A stretch of 64,000 nucleotides of DNA from Theocolax elegans. Taxonomy: Eukaryota > Arthropoda > Insecta > Hymenoptera > Cerocephalidae. Location: the NCBI GenBank assembly GCA_026168455.1, contig CM047429.1, positions 35,262,066-35,326,065 on the forward strand, read 5' to 3'. The notes under the pieces are model-generated. The model had not been told where the DNA came from, did no database searches, and saw only the letters and a program-made list of their open reading frames with translations. The position numbers were made by a program, and so were the translations under genes. Numbering within the stretch: position 1 is the stretch's first letter; every line of letters begins with the position of its first letter. This document shows positions 10,401-20,866 of the stretch, one piece after another.

Positions 10401-10740
10401 ATAATAATATCGGTCTCTCCGAACCAAATGCTTTACTTTTAGAATAAAGCAGGCCTATCGTACTCTTTGTCCACTATGGTTGGTGGAATTTCCCAGAGCA
10501 CGGCCTTTTAAAATAATTAAAGGCGTTTCGTCCTCGATCTCCAGCTTGGACTCCTCAGTAAGGAACTGGAGATCTTACCTTACTGAGGAGTCCAAGCTGG
10601 AGATCGAGGACGAAACGCCTTTAATTATTTTAAAAGGCCGTGCTCTGGGAAATTCCACCAACCATAGTGGACAAAGAGTACGATAGGCCTGCTTTATTCT
10701 AAAAGTAAAGCATTTGGTTCGGAGAGACCGATATTATTAT
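10401..10740. repeat. perfect 163-bp inverted repeat with 14-nt spacer
   Basis: Bases 10,401-10,563 and 10,578-10,740 are exact reverse complements over all 163 positions by eye. The ends read ataataatatcggtctctcc. The loop is 10,564-10,577. The sequence is GC-richer than its surroundings. It sits within a MULE-type exon, flanked by near-duplicate 18-mers (10,351-10,368 and 10,743-10,760, one mismatch). It would transcribe into a long hairpin RNA. Mobile fold-back element, hairpin locus and assembly artefact are all possible. Reading frames on it are palindrome shadows. Confidence 0.9.
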
Positions 10741-11058
10741 ACAGGATTCAAGATAGTTGTTGGTTCTATCTACCATATTGTACACCGAAAATATACGCGG
10801 CGTTACTTCCTTCATCCAATACTTGTTAAAATAAAAATTTATGAACTTATCCCATTTTTTATACAATTTTGATTCATTCTTACATCTTTCAGCCATTAAA
10901 TTAAAAATAAACTGGAAAGCTTCTTCAGCTTTGTCTACCGGAAGCAATGGCACTAGCAACAATTTATTTATTAACTCATGTCCAATCGGATTCTTGTCTT
11001 TGTTATCCTTTTTTAAAAACAATCGATAATCCTTACTTTGCGCCTTTCTGACTACTGC
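10741..11058 (-). pseudogene. FLYWCH-MULE-type gene, exon 5
   Basis: An acceptor (tgtattacag) sets the exon start at 11,058. The frame reads AVVRKAQSKDYRLF and then NKDKNPIGHELINKLL. It continues with PVDKAEEAFQFIFN, FINFYFNKYWMKE and YNMVDRTNNYLES. The order (an alpha-helical stretch, F-x-x-Y-F-x-x-x-W-M, then R-T-N-N-x-L-E) is that of the region after the catalytic core in insect MULE-like proteins. The exon is cut at its 3' end by the palindrome. Confidence 0.7.
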
Positions 11059-11557
11059 CTGTAATACAAAATTTTATGTGTAATTTAAAATAGAATTTAT
11101 TAAACTTCCAATACCTTAAGAGCAAATTAAGAAAATTTGTTGAAAGTAATTTTCATATAAAGATCCTATAAAATTTTACAAAATCAATCGGAAATTCGTC
11201 CAATTTTTTAATTGCTGTACGAATTTTTTACATTTACTTTCATTTAATGCTTTATTGGAAAGTAATTTCCTGTTAGCAAATTACCAGGATCTACCTTTTC
11301 CATCCCAAAAACGCGCTTAAAATATTATATTAAAAAATTAAACAAATTCATAAAGAAATCTCAGAACATACTGGAGCGCATGAAAACAATTATTTTTTGG
11401 ATAATCATTTAAATTAATTTTCAACCAAATATTATATTGAAATTATTATTTATTTTATTTTCAGAAAATTCACACGTATTGATAAAATTTTGAAAATGAT
11501 AAGCTACGCTAAATTTAAGTATTTATGAAAATAATTGTATTAACATGTACATCATAC
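11059..11557 (-). other. presumed intron of the MULE-type gene
   Basis: It lies between a GTATGA donor at 11,557 and the acceptor before 11,058 on the minus strand. AT-rich, with no other feature recognised. Confidence 0.45.
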
Positions 11558-11697
11558 ATGCGTAAAGTGAAAGTAGCACCCTCGTACTTTAGTGTCTGTA
11601 AAACAGGATTTAATAGATTTTATTAATGCTTTTTCGAAGTCGCATATCGCACGCTGTGGTCGAAAAGATGGGAATCTTTCTTCCATGTGATTTCAAA
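11558..11697 (-). pseudogene. FLYWCH-MULE-type gene, catalytic-core exon
   Basis: The best frame reads FPSFRPQRAICDFEKALIKS and then RGCYFHFTH. 'C/S-D-F-E-x-A' followed about 20 residues later by 'G-C-x-F-H' is the hallmark of the MULE DDE domain, with the second catalytic Asp in the D-F-E motif. A likely acceptor (tataatgcag) precedes it and a GTATG donor follows at 11,557. A stop lies in this frame just after the acceptor, so either the start of the exon is shifted or the copy is broken. Confidence 0.65.
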
Positions 11698-13102
11698 CTG
11701 CATTATATGATTTTGTTGTTCGCCTAGACATCAAAACCCACGCGCAAGGAAATACCTGAACGGAAGTATAGAATTAATAATACGATAGTTGTAAGTTACT
11801 AGTCTTTTATATCGAGAATTTCATATAAAATGTAGAGGTGATTTCTTCGATTTGGTCGAAACTTTATGAAGATATTCCCTAGTAGAAAATTAATGTTTTA
11901 AGATTAGACAAAACCATTATTGGTCATTAATGACGAATTTATTGGTCATTTTTTGGTCAAACAAACATATCATGAATGCTTTGATTCTACTAGGGTTACT
12001 TTTAAGTCGAGAAATAAGAATTCAATATTCGTAAATTCATATAAGCTTACAGAGAAAAGCCCATTTTCAGACAAATTCCTTTGGTCATATTTGATTTTTT
12101 TTCACTTTTCTATAATAATTAAATCCTCGCTTATCATTTAAAAAAGGAATTGTATGCAAAAACCTTACAAAGAGCAAAAAAACTTATAGATATTTATTCT
12201 TTAAATGGTTTTCACTTTCGTGGTCACTTTTACAGTGGGCACCGACATAGCTGCTGCGGTCAATGAAGGATTAACTCATTTGGAGAGACTAGGAATGTCA
12301 ATTTTTGATCACTTTGAATATTTCAATTCATCGAATGGAAATCGTGAGCAAAGATACTTTTTTCAATGATAAAAATAATCCAGAAAGTGTTTGAATACAG
12401 AAATTAGCCTGGTTAAAAGATCTGCACAAAGAAAACTGTTTAGATCATTTGCACAGTCGGAAATATTGATATCATTTTCTCTTACACGAAATGCAATTTT
12501 GCGCCAAAAATGAGTCAAATTGAATAACTTTTGCTGGATATTGACGACTTTGACAGGTAGCGTACGTGTAAGAATATATAAATGATTAATGACATTTAAT
12601 GATTTTGTAACAAAATATGAAAGTTTGGATTATTTAAAGAATAAAATGTCTATAAGTTTTTCATAAAATTGCTTTATTTAAAAGATAAGTATATGTGTGC
12701 GTACCAAGCATTTTCTTTAGAATTTTATATATGCCAGTATATATTTATGAATCTGAACTGATTCCTGAAGGAGATGTGAAATTGCAGAGACCCACCTCTA
12801 GAAATCGAAAAAAGTTAAAATCTAATAAGATTAAAAATCTGAAAAAATTCACAGATAATATTGAAAGCAAATAGAACATTGTTACAGAGATTTTTTCAAA
12901 ATAATTAACTTTATATTAATTATTTTAATTATCACTCTTCGTCGGTAATGATTAGATGAAACATTGATCTTTGCGGCTGCCCATAAATATTAATCATATA
13001 TAGATAAACAATTTTGAAAAATTCACAAGTAGTATTCAAAGCAATTAGAGGAGTGTTATTCCAATTTTTTAGTTTCACATCTCTTTAAATGAAAATACTT
13101 TT
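11698..13102. other. presumed intron plus unassigned DNA
   Basis: Lies between MULE-type exons. On the plus strand two short unsupported frames are present. One, at about 12,239-12,369, reads GTDIAAAVNEGLTHLERLG after a TTTTACAG acceptor-like site. The other is a basic 46-aa frame from ATG at about 12,731 (PTSRNRKKLKSNKIKNLKK). Neither matches a family I know. They could be exon relics of another element. Confidence 0.35.
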
Positions 13103-13253
13103 TAACACTCTTTGTGCGAAACGCGATTTCGACAAATCATTTTCTCGCACGAGTATCGAATACTCTTGTTTAACACAACGTGAGAAAATCTCGATTTAAC
13201 GTGCACATTTTTGAATAAGTGTGCGTGAAATCGCGTTTCGCACACAGAGTGAT
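13103..13253. mobile_element. short MITE with ~25-bp inverted ends
   Basis: 'actctttgtgcgaaacgcga' near the left edge pairs with 'tcgcgtttcgcacacagagt' at the right. The element is 151 bp, with a second weak stem inside (cgtgagaaaatctcg). No coding capacity; superfamily unknown. Confidence 0.6.
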
Positions 13254-13329
13254 AAAAATTATCGGACAATCCTAGTGCGAGAATCTACTTTCCCGCGCTA
13301 GTATCGTAATATTACTACACTACAGCTTA

Positions 13330-13512
13330 CGCAAAGTAATATTTATTTACGGCATTGTATTTCTTGCACATTATAGTTAAGACCTGTTTTACTCCTTTTA
13401 CTTTCGAAACGATATCGAATGTTGCGTCGACATACATGTCATTTTGATCTTTAAATTCATCTATAAGGTTCTTGTCGTATAAAATCAAGTGGTCCGTTTT
13501 ACTTGAAGATTG
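13330..13512 (-). pseudogene. FLYWCH-MULE-type gene, exon 3 distal half
   Basis: This half-exon begins where the Gypsy element interrupts it and ends at a GTAAGC donor (13,324-13,329). It reads SKTDHLILYDKNLIDEF, then NDMYVDATFDIVSKVKG, then VLTIMCKKYNA. 'V-D-A-T-F-x-x-V-P/S' corresponds to the first catalytic Asp region of MULE transposases, and 'Q-x-L/Y-T-I' follows as expected. The other half of the exon is at 41,705-41,907, and the reading frame is continuous across the empty site. Confidence 0.75.
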
Positions 13513-14502
13513 TGTGACGTCCCATAGACGTCTAAATATATTTAGTTATAATGTATATTTTTATAAGTTGACAAAATCGAATTATAAAGAACACGCGTAG
13601 AAATGAAAATTAAGCTTACTTCGCGAAACGGCATCGGTCGCTGACCGCTAAAGCTTCGACGCAGCATTTTTGCAATAAAGTCAAGAACCTAAGCTTTATG
13701 CGCGTCGATCGCTTATTGGTTCAAATCAAGGACGCAAACGGCTCTTCAAATTGTAAATTCGAACAATACGTTAGACTAATTTCTTCCTCCGAGCCGTTTG
13801 CCTCCGGACTTAGAGAACCCGCGAGTCCAACGTACGCAACCTGGTTAACGTGTCCCAGGAAGTGAGTTGATAGAATAGTGTCTCCGCCGTAGGATCGCCG
13901 GCGTTAGTGAATTAAATACATATCACAGAGATATTAATTGATTAGAACCGATTAATATCGTGCATCCGACGAAAAGGATCTGACCTTCGAGCAGTCGCTA
14001 ACGAAATTCGACGGTAGCAGAAGGATAAGGGCCTGCTGAACGCGAATCCAGCAAATCAAGCATTCGCAGTAAGACTCTACATCATTATATTAAAAACCTT
14101 AATTCATTGCCACGAATTAATATCGTGTAATTTAAGAATAATAAAATACATGTAATGTCTGATTATTCGGGAACTTATTTTGGGAATTATGACTTATTAT
14201 AAACACTGTATGTGATAAAGTCTAATAATAAAAACATATATCGATACTTTAAATAAAATAATATAAATGAATAATTATTTCATAATAATACTATCCTAAC
14301 AAGTAAATCCTACATAAACGCTCACCAGCAGTCACGTTATTCATAAGTCTTTAAACGTAACGTAACGCCACATTCACATAACGCACAGGTAAGGAAACAG
14401 AGAGGTTCTCGAGCTAACAGCGAGTCTACCGCATTAAACAAATAATTATTGTTTAGCGGAACTCCCGCGAAGACACCGACTTCACGAAGTCGGGTCGTAA
14501 CA
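13513..14502 (+). repeat. Gypsy 5' LTR (990 bp)
   Basis: Runs from TGTGACGTCCCATAGACGTC to GGGTCGTAACA. It matches the 3' LTR at 40,534-41,704 almost throughout. The 3' copy has two additional segments, a 103-bp MITE and a short tandem expansion. The terminal TGT...ACA is canonical. Transcription signals were not mapped. Confidence 0.93.
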
Positions 14503-14525
14503 ATTGGCATCCGTTGTGGGGACTC
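14503..14525 (+). promoter_or_regulatory. putative primer-binding site of Gypsy
   Basis: The sequence after the LTR is attggcatccgttgtgggga. The TGG two to three bases after the LTR end is the usual complement of a tRNA CCA end. I cannot assign the tRNA. Confidence 0.5.
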
Positions 14526-14587
14526 GCTATTTGTATCCTTAACTCTAACATAGATTCATAAATTATACAATTTTCACGCTATCAAAC

Positions 14588-15609
14588 ATGGCGCACGGAG
14601 AACAAAATCCACAGAGGTTAGCAGATTTCGATGCAAATCATACGAGACAACTAATAGATCATTTAAATACATCTACCGACACTTTAGCATCTCTCGCAAC
14701 TAGTTTTACACTACAGGCAGCTACTGTACATATACCTTATTACGATGGATACAGTACACCTTTAAAAGATTTTATTCAAGATGTAGAAAATGGGAGACAA
14801 CTAATACCGCCAGTACACGAAAACCTATTTTTAAGAAGAGTAATCTCCAAGTTGAAAGGTAAAGCCAGAGAATCAATTTCGAACCGCACATTCGCAGATT
14901 AGAAGAACTAAAGAATCACCTTAAAGCATATTTTGCCCCATCAAAATCTTACGGTTACTACGTACAAAACATAATGAATACAAGTATGAAACGAAATGAA
15001 AGAGTTCGCGACTTTCACGCTCGCCTCTCTTCGTTAGTCAATTCTGCCCAAGCTGCTGTGCGTGACGCACTTGACGGCAGGAATCAAGAAACAAATCAAA
15101 AACCACAATTAGAAGTCTTAGCCTTAGAAGCTTTCATTAGAGGACTACCCGACGAGTGGAGAGCCAGTCTAGCTGCAGCCGCCCCTACAACGTTAGAAGC
15201 AGCTCTAGAAACGGCAATAAACTTAGAAAAATATAACATAAATGCTCCACAAGCATATACACACATACGATACATGCGTAACGCATCACCATCTCCAACT
15301 GTAGACGTAACGTCACAAAGTTACGGACGTAGAGACTATGACCGTAATGCGTTTCCGCACAGAATGGACATCAACGATCCGAATATTTATAACAGACAAG
15401 CAGTACAATACTATTATGATCAAAACGATACTGAGTTTCCACGAACACATATCTCTAAAGATGGTAGAATACAAGCCACTCCTGGATTAAGATACACGCC
15501 ACAACCAAACAGTAATATCCCTTTACAACAAAATACTGGGACACCCTTTAGTATTTTAAAGAAACAAAACCAAAAGCCTCGATATAACGACTCAAATAAC
15601 AGTCACTAA
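14588..15609 (+). pseudogene. Gypsy gag, one frameshift
   Basis: Capsid-type gag. The first frame (14,588-14,902) carries the N-terminal capsid segment (IPYYDGYSTPLKDFIQDVE, then RRVISKLKGKARESI). A frame change near 14,890-14,900 moves into the second frame, which continues with LKAYFAPSK, RVRDFHARLSSLV and ALEAFIRGLPDEW. This is the usual capsid helix order of errantivirus gag. The C-terminal part is Asn/Gln/Pro/Tyr-rich with no zinc knuckle visible, as in many errantiviruses. It ends at a TAA at 15,607-15,609, with further reading in the same frame after it. ATG at 14,588 is the first after the leader. Function: particle assembly and RNA packaging. Confidence 0.8.
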
Positions 15610-16492
15610 ATTAGACACGACTACAATCAACCAATTCATCAACAAGCAAATATGTATCAAAATGGTTATTGACCTACTCCACCCATACCAAATCCATACA
15701 TGTATTCTCAAGTAACGCCACCGTATTTTATACCGCCACAAATAAATTACTTTCCAAATCATTATCAAAATATACCACCGCCTGATACAACTCCAGAATC
15801 AACGCGCTCACGTTCATTTCGCTCAAGCAGACGAGTATTCCACATCAGATACAACACAGGAGAATGTCCCACAGTTAAACTAAAAGCAGACTGTCTAGTA
15901 GGAGGAGAAGGTTTATTTGTGTTAGATTCTGGCGCAAATATAAACGCCGTAAGACGTGATGTATTAAAACCAGACAGTAACAGGAATATCTTCACAATCG
16001 ATCAAAACGTTGGGATCCGTTAATATGAATATATTAGAAATAACTCATATCTTTCATGTCTTACCAGACGAATCACCTTTCAATAATGACGCCCTACTGG
16101 GTCAACCCTTCTTAAACGACGAAAAAGTTAAAGTGGATTTTGGTCAAAAATCGTTGGTAATATCTAGTAGACCGATAGATCCAATATTTTTTATAGGAAA
16201 AGTCATCACTGAATCTGATGAAGAGAGAGGACTGACGACATGTGACGACTACAAAAACAAAGAGATAACACAAATTAAAGATTTGCCTTTTTATTCCGAA
16301 ATAGAAATTCCAAAAAACATAACAAGAGAAACACATACAACATTTAACAGTGAAGGTTACAAACATAATAGCAACAAAGTTTTTAACTTACCACCGCGAA
16401 GCCGCATACCCATCAAAATACCCGTTACGCGTAACTCTAAAGAAGGTGACGCATACTTAAAATTTGTTCATACTTTCCAGGCGTATTTATAG
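15610..16492 (+). pseudogene. Gypsy protease region, broken frames
   Basis: Retroviral-type aspartic protease. The frame after the gag stop has one more in-frame stop (near 15,672) before a Pro/Tyr-rich linker. Then come ECPTVKLKADCL and the active-site motif LFVLDSGANI (D-S-G) near 15,920. A frameshift near 16,005 moves the rest into 16,010-16,492, with the flap and C-terminal signature ALLGQPFLND followed by VDFGQKSLVI. A further frame change near 16,480 leads into the RT segment. Role: processing of gag-pol. This copy cannot make a continuous product as read. Confidence 0.75.
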
Positions 16493-16924
16493 GAGAAGCC
16501 GCAGTTAATAATAAAAAGGGAATTTGCTACGTGATGGCTACTAACACTCAATCTGACCCAGTCCAAATAGAAATAGAACCTCAAGAATTATTACCTTTTG
16601 ACGAAGGCGAGTCAGAAGACTTCTTTGAATCCGAACAAGAAGATACTCTAGAATTAGACGAAGTTGAAAGAAAAAAAATCCTCATAGAAAAATTGTCACA
16701 GCCAAATCACACCGAACAAGAACTAAACCAAATCCTAGAGATCGTTAATAAATACCCTTATTTATTTCAACTCGAAACGGACAAACCCTCAACAACACAT
16801 TACATTAAACATCGAATTAACACTACAGACGACATTCCAGTCAATATTAAACAATACAGATATCCACCTATGTTACACCAAGAAGTAAGAAAACAAATCA
16901 GCAAACTACTAGAAGACGGTATAA
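16493..16924 (+). pseudogene. Gypsy pol, N-terminal RT segment
   Basis: Reads an acidic linker (PFDEGESEDFFESEQED) and then the start of reverse transcriptase: HYIKHRINTTDDIPVNIKQY, RYPPMLHQEV and ISKLLEDG. These are the thumb-proximal motifs before RT block 1 in Gypsy elements. The frame is cut off at 16,925 by the piggyBac element. The RT continues at 20,867. Confidence 0.8.
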
Positions 16925-17687
16925 CCCATTAAGGACGAGCGGGACACTTTTTTCATACTTTCTTCAACCGCATTATTTTATATGAAAACGATCGTAAAAA
17001 AAATTGTGATAAGTCAGTTTTGATGTAGAATTGTCTAAACTTTCGATTGGCGTAGTTAGAATTTTGAAAAAATTCGTTTTTAAAAAATTATGTTTGTTTA
17101 TTTAACAAAAAACGTGGTTTTTGAAAAAGGAATTTTTTTCTTTTCGATATTATCGTAATGAATGCACTTTTGTATTTCTACAATTTGTGAATTTTTTGCG
17201 TCTATGGACCCTAATCTTCAAAATCCGCTATGAGGTTTTTTTAATTTAAACATGGTAGTATTCAATATGGCGGCTTAAAGCTAAAATTTTTTTGATTATT
17301 ATAGTAATTTTGAATAAAACAACTTGTCCATGATCAATTTTCGTGAAAATTAGTTTATGGGGGTTTTCTGGGTCGCTGATCATGAATCTTCTATCAGATT
17401 TCAGAAATTCAAAATGGTAGATCCAATATGGCTGCCAAAATATTTAAAATTATTCAAATTTCATGAAAATCGGTATGTAGGGGTTTTTTGGGTCGCTGAT
17501 TACAGATCTGCTATCAGTGTTTTCAAATTCAAGATGGCGAATTCAATATGGCGGCCAAAAATTTTAAAAATTATTCAAATTTCATGAAAATTAGTGTACA
17601 GGGGTTTTTGGGGTCGCTGATTATGGATCTGCTATTAGTTTTTGCAAATTCAAGATGGCGGATCCAAGATAACAGGAAAATATTTTT
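16925..17687 (+). repeat. piggyBac left inverted arm with three ~120-bp tandem repeats
   Basis: Inverted partner of 20,105-20,862, identical apart from a few bases. From about 17,330 it has three tandem units anchored by 'gggtcgctgat' (near 17,370, 17,490 and 17,611), spacing 120-121. Each unit ends in variants of 'caatatggcggccaaaa'. Such subterminal arrays might be transposase binding sites; this is inference. Confidence 0.85.
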
Positions 17688-18201
17688 AAAAGTTGAAAAA
17701 TTTCAAAAAGTTTGTATGTATTGGAACATTGGTTTGAATTTCTATTTGAAAATATGTTATTAGAGTCCTTTTTTTAAAAGTCGCAGCTGGAAACGAGTTT
17801 CGTATTTTTATAGAAAATATTATGTTCATATACTAAGAGCCATGAGCCATAATATTCTTCCTAAAACTCATAATTTCGATTATCATGTTATCTCAAACCG
17901 TTTAAGTACCATGTAATTATTTTTGTATCAGAAAAAATTAATTGTTTTATTCAATGTCAGATGAATCATATTATATCATATTATATATGTATACTGATAT
18001 ACCAAGCCATTTTATACAAATAAAATAAATAAATAAAAATTGGCTTTTTTTATCGAAATCTTGTTTCGGATAGTATTATGAGCTTTTTAAAATTTTTTTC
18101 GTAAATGGTAATGGATAAAAAAATTGTTTTATTCTTCATATAATAGTCCAAATAGTTTGGTTACAAAATTTTTTTTAGAGAGTATGAAATAAATTTTTTA
18201 A

Positions 18202-19872
18202 ATGTCACATCAAAAATCAAAACGTCAAAAGCGATCTCACAATGACAATGTTGAGATCGAAGAAAGAGAAAATGGGGAGTATAATGCAATTTATGTTCCG
18301 GATATAAATACTTCTGGTGATTCTTTTTCTAATTCAGAGACGGATACAGAATCTGATTCAGAACTTTTGTATCCAAATAGCTTTGGAGAAATATCTAGGC
18401 TCTCATATCGCCAAGTATTAGATAGCTACACAGAAAATCAAACAAAACTAGAACCGGAGCATACTTATGAATGGCTTGATGGAGAAAAAAAATATAATGA
18501 ATCCCTGAAAAATGAGATTCTACTTTCTGGTCATACAAAACAAATGATATATAATTTATCTGCAGTAGAATTGTTTGAACTTTTTTTCTCCAAGGAAATA
18601 AAGAATTATATTATTGAATCTACAGTTTTGAATGATTTCGACCTTACTGAAAATGACTTGGATGTTTTTATAGGAATATTAGTTTTAACAACTTTTAATC
18701 AAAGAAAATCTCAAAAAGACTATTGGTCCACAGATTTACTTCTTGCATGTCCAGCGGTTTCTTTAGCAATGACTCGCGATAAATTTATGAAAATAAAATC
18801 GAAATTGAAGATGAATAAACCAGAAGATAAAAATGATAATGATAAAGCTTGGAGAGTTCGTAAAGTCCTTCAAATTTTCAGAAAAAATCTACAGCAATTT
18901 GGTATTTTTTCTACCGCACTATCCGTAGATGAGATGATGGTAAAATTTCACGGTCGTACAAATTTACAACAGTTCATGCAAAACAAACCTGAACGTTGGG
19001 GGATCAAAAAATGGGGAGTTGCTAGTCCCGAAGGATATTTGTTTGACTGCGACATTTATTGTGGTAAAGGTTCAAATATTTATTTTTCTGGTGAAGAAGC
19101 TAAACTCACAAAATGTGCTTTAGGAAGCCGTGTAGTACTTTTGATGGCTCAAAATTTACTGTCGTCAGTCGTACCTAGAAAGTTGATTCAATATCATTTA
19201 TATTTCGATAATTATTTCACTAATCCTGACTTATTGGTTCATTTGAAAAAAATCGGATTGAAAGCTACGGGTACGGTACGGGTAAATAGAGTGAACGTGA
19301 GTAACGATATCGATAAAAAAGCAGAAAGAGGTACCTATTCTGTAATACATGAAAAAAATAGTGGACTCAACTTTATTACAGTTATGGATTCAAAATCTGT
19401 ATCGGTGCTTTCAACAGCAGCAGGAGTTACTCCTTTATTTGAAGTGAATCGATTTTCTTTTGCTGAAATGAAAAAAATTGGTATATTGTTTCCTCATGCC
19501 TTCAAAATTTACAATATGTTTATGGGTGGTGTTGATTTACACGATTTGCATTGTAGTAATTTGATGTCATGTATAAGAGCAAAAAAATGGACATGGCCCG
19601 TCTTTATGAGATTCATTCAATCTTCGATGGCTAATGCAACTGTTCTTCACAATTACGTACATGAAAAAAAAATAGGTTCAAAACAATTCGCTATGGAGAT
19701 TGCAAAATATTACCTTGCAAAATCAAAAGTAAGCAAATCGCACACACCTGTAACGGTTATTTTCAAAAGAAAATGTCAAAATTTCCAAAAATGTGCTTCA
19801 AGAACAAAAAAAATGTGTAAAGACTGCAATGTCTACGTATGTTCCGCATGTTTTCCACTTTTACATCAATAA
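18202..19872 (+). CDS. piggyBac transposase, intact, 556 aa
   Basis: DDE/DDD transposase that excises and inserts piggyBac elements at short target sites (DDE_Tnp_1_7 fold). Residues 1-60 are a charged, acidic N-terminus. The core holds SVDEMMVKFHGR with the first Asp at about residue 243, HLYFDNYFTNPDLL with the second at about 336, and MGGVDLHDLH with the third at about 445. The KPERWGIKKWG motif between them is also typical. The C-terminus (residues about 523-552) is Cys-rich (KRKCQNFQKCASR, CKDCNVYVCSACF), matching the DNA-binding finger of piggyBac proteins. Length and motif order are normal and there are no stops. ATG at 18,202 is the first in the frame after an AT-rich leader. It may be active, or able to mobilise short copies. 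Confidence 0.95.
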   Translation: MSHQKSKRQKRSHNDNVEIEERENGEYNAIYVPDINTSGDSFSNSETDTESDSELLYPNSFGEISRLSYRQVLDSYTENQTKLEPEHTYEWLDGEKKYNESLKNEILLSGHTKQMIYNLSAVELFELFFSKEIKNYIIESTVLNDFDLTENDLDVFIGILVLTTFNQRKSQKDYWSTDLLLACPAVSLAMTRDKFMKIKSKLKMNKPEDKNDNDKAWRVRKVLQIFRKNLQQFGIFSTALSVDEMMVKFHGRTNLQQFMQNKPERWGIKKWGVASPEGYLFDCDIYCGKGSNIYFSGEEAKLTKCALGSRVVLLMAQNLLSSVVPRKLIQYHLYFDNYFTNPDLLVHLKKIGLKATGTVRVNRVNVSNDIDKKAERGTYSVIHEKNSGLNFITVMDSKSVSVLSTAAGVTPLFEVNRFSFAEMKKIGILFPHAFKIYNMFMGGVDLHDLHCSNLMSCIRAKKWTWPVFMRFIQSSMANATVLHNYVHEKKIGSKQFAMEIAKYYLAKSKVSKSHTPVTVIFKRKCQNFQKCASRTKKMCKDCNVYVCSACFPLLHQ

Positions 19873-20104
19873 ATTATATAATAATAACGTAAATACAAAA
19901 AAATACAAAAAAAATACAAAAACTTATAAAAATCTAAAAAAATTAAAATAAAATAAAAACAAAAAAAAACAAAAAAAAGAAGGCTCTTAGTATAATCGTT
20001 TACCTCCACGCGGTAAGAGCTGGGCAACGTGAATTCACGGCTAAACGACGATTTTATAATAAATTCCCAATCTCCCGTTTTTAGGATTGTTTAAAATTTT
20101 TTAA

Positions 20105-20862
20105 ATATTTTCCTGTTATCTTGGATCCGCCATCTTGAATTTGCAAAAATAATAGCAGATCCATAATCAGCGACCCCAAAAACCCCTGTACACTAATTTT
20201 CATGAAATTTGAATAATTTTTAAAATTTTTGGCCGCCATATTGAATTCGCCATCTTGAATTTGAAAAAACTAATAGCAGATCTGTAATCAGCGACCCAAA
20301 AAACCCCTACATACCGATTTTCATGAAATTTGAATAATTTTAAATATTTTGGCAGCCATATTGGATCTACCATTTTGAATTTCTGAAATCTGATAGAAGA
20401 TTCATGATCAGCGACCCAGAAAACCCCCATAAACTAATTTTCACGAAAATTGATCATGGACAAGTTGTTTTATTCAAAATTACTATAATAATCAAAAAAA
20501 TTTTAGCTTTAAGCCGCCATATTGAATACTACCATGTTTAAATTAAAAAAACCTCATAGGGGATTTTGAAGATTAGGGTCCATGGACGCAAAAAATTCAC
20601 AAATTGTAGAAATACAAAAGTGCATTCATTACGATAATATCGAAAAGAAAAAAATTCCTTTTTCAAAAACCACGTTTTTTGTTAAATAAACAAACATAAT
20701 TTTTTAAAAACGAATTTTTTCAAAATTCTAACTACGCCAATCGAAAGTTTAGACAATTCTACATCAAAACTGACTTATCACAATTTTTTTTACGATCGTT
20801 TTCATATAAAATAATGCGGTTGAAGAAAGTATGAAAAAAGTGTCCCGCTCGTCCTTAATGGG
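20105..20862 (-). repeat. piggyBac right inverted arm
   Basis: Inverted copy of 16,925-17,687 with the same three tandem units. The arms differ by only a few bases (for example near 20,560 and 20,270). The 76-codon frame in each arm is translated repeat and not a gene. Confidence 0.85.
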
Positions 20863-20866
20863 ATAA

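Larger units (their letters stand above)
16925..20862 (+). mobile_element. complete piggyBac element with 4-bp ATAA duplication
   Basis: The ends are exact inverted copies starting CCCATTAAGGACGAGCGGG. The element is flanked by ATAA on both sides (16,921-16,924 and 20,863-20,866) and not the usual TTAA. Excising the element with one ATAA restores the Gypsy RT reading frame, which confirms the boundaries. It is 3,938 bp, with one intact transposase gene. Between the gene and the arms lie AT-rich stretches (17,690-18,200 and 19,873-20,100) with no other feature. The inverted arms are unusually long (about 760 bp) and carry 120-bp tandem repeats. Confidence 0.92.

Noticed and set aside
10480..10686. 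68-codon frame over the palindrome
   Set aside because: A perfect inverted repeat yields mirrored open frames; no independent coding evidence.
15765..16366. Minus-strand frames opposite the Gypsy protease
   Set aside because: Shadows of the plus-strand protease frames; low-complexity peptides.
17357..17763. 76- and 71-codon frames in the piggyBac arm (and the copy at 20,200-20,430)
   Set aside because: They are translations of the 120-bp tandem repeats, present in inverted form in both arms.
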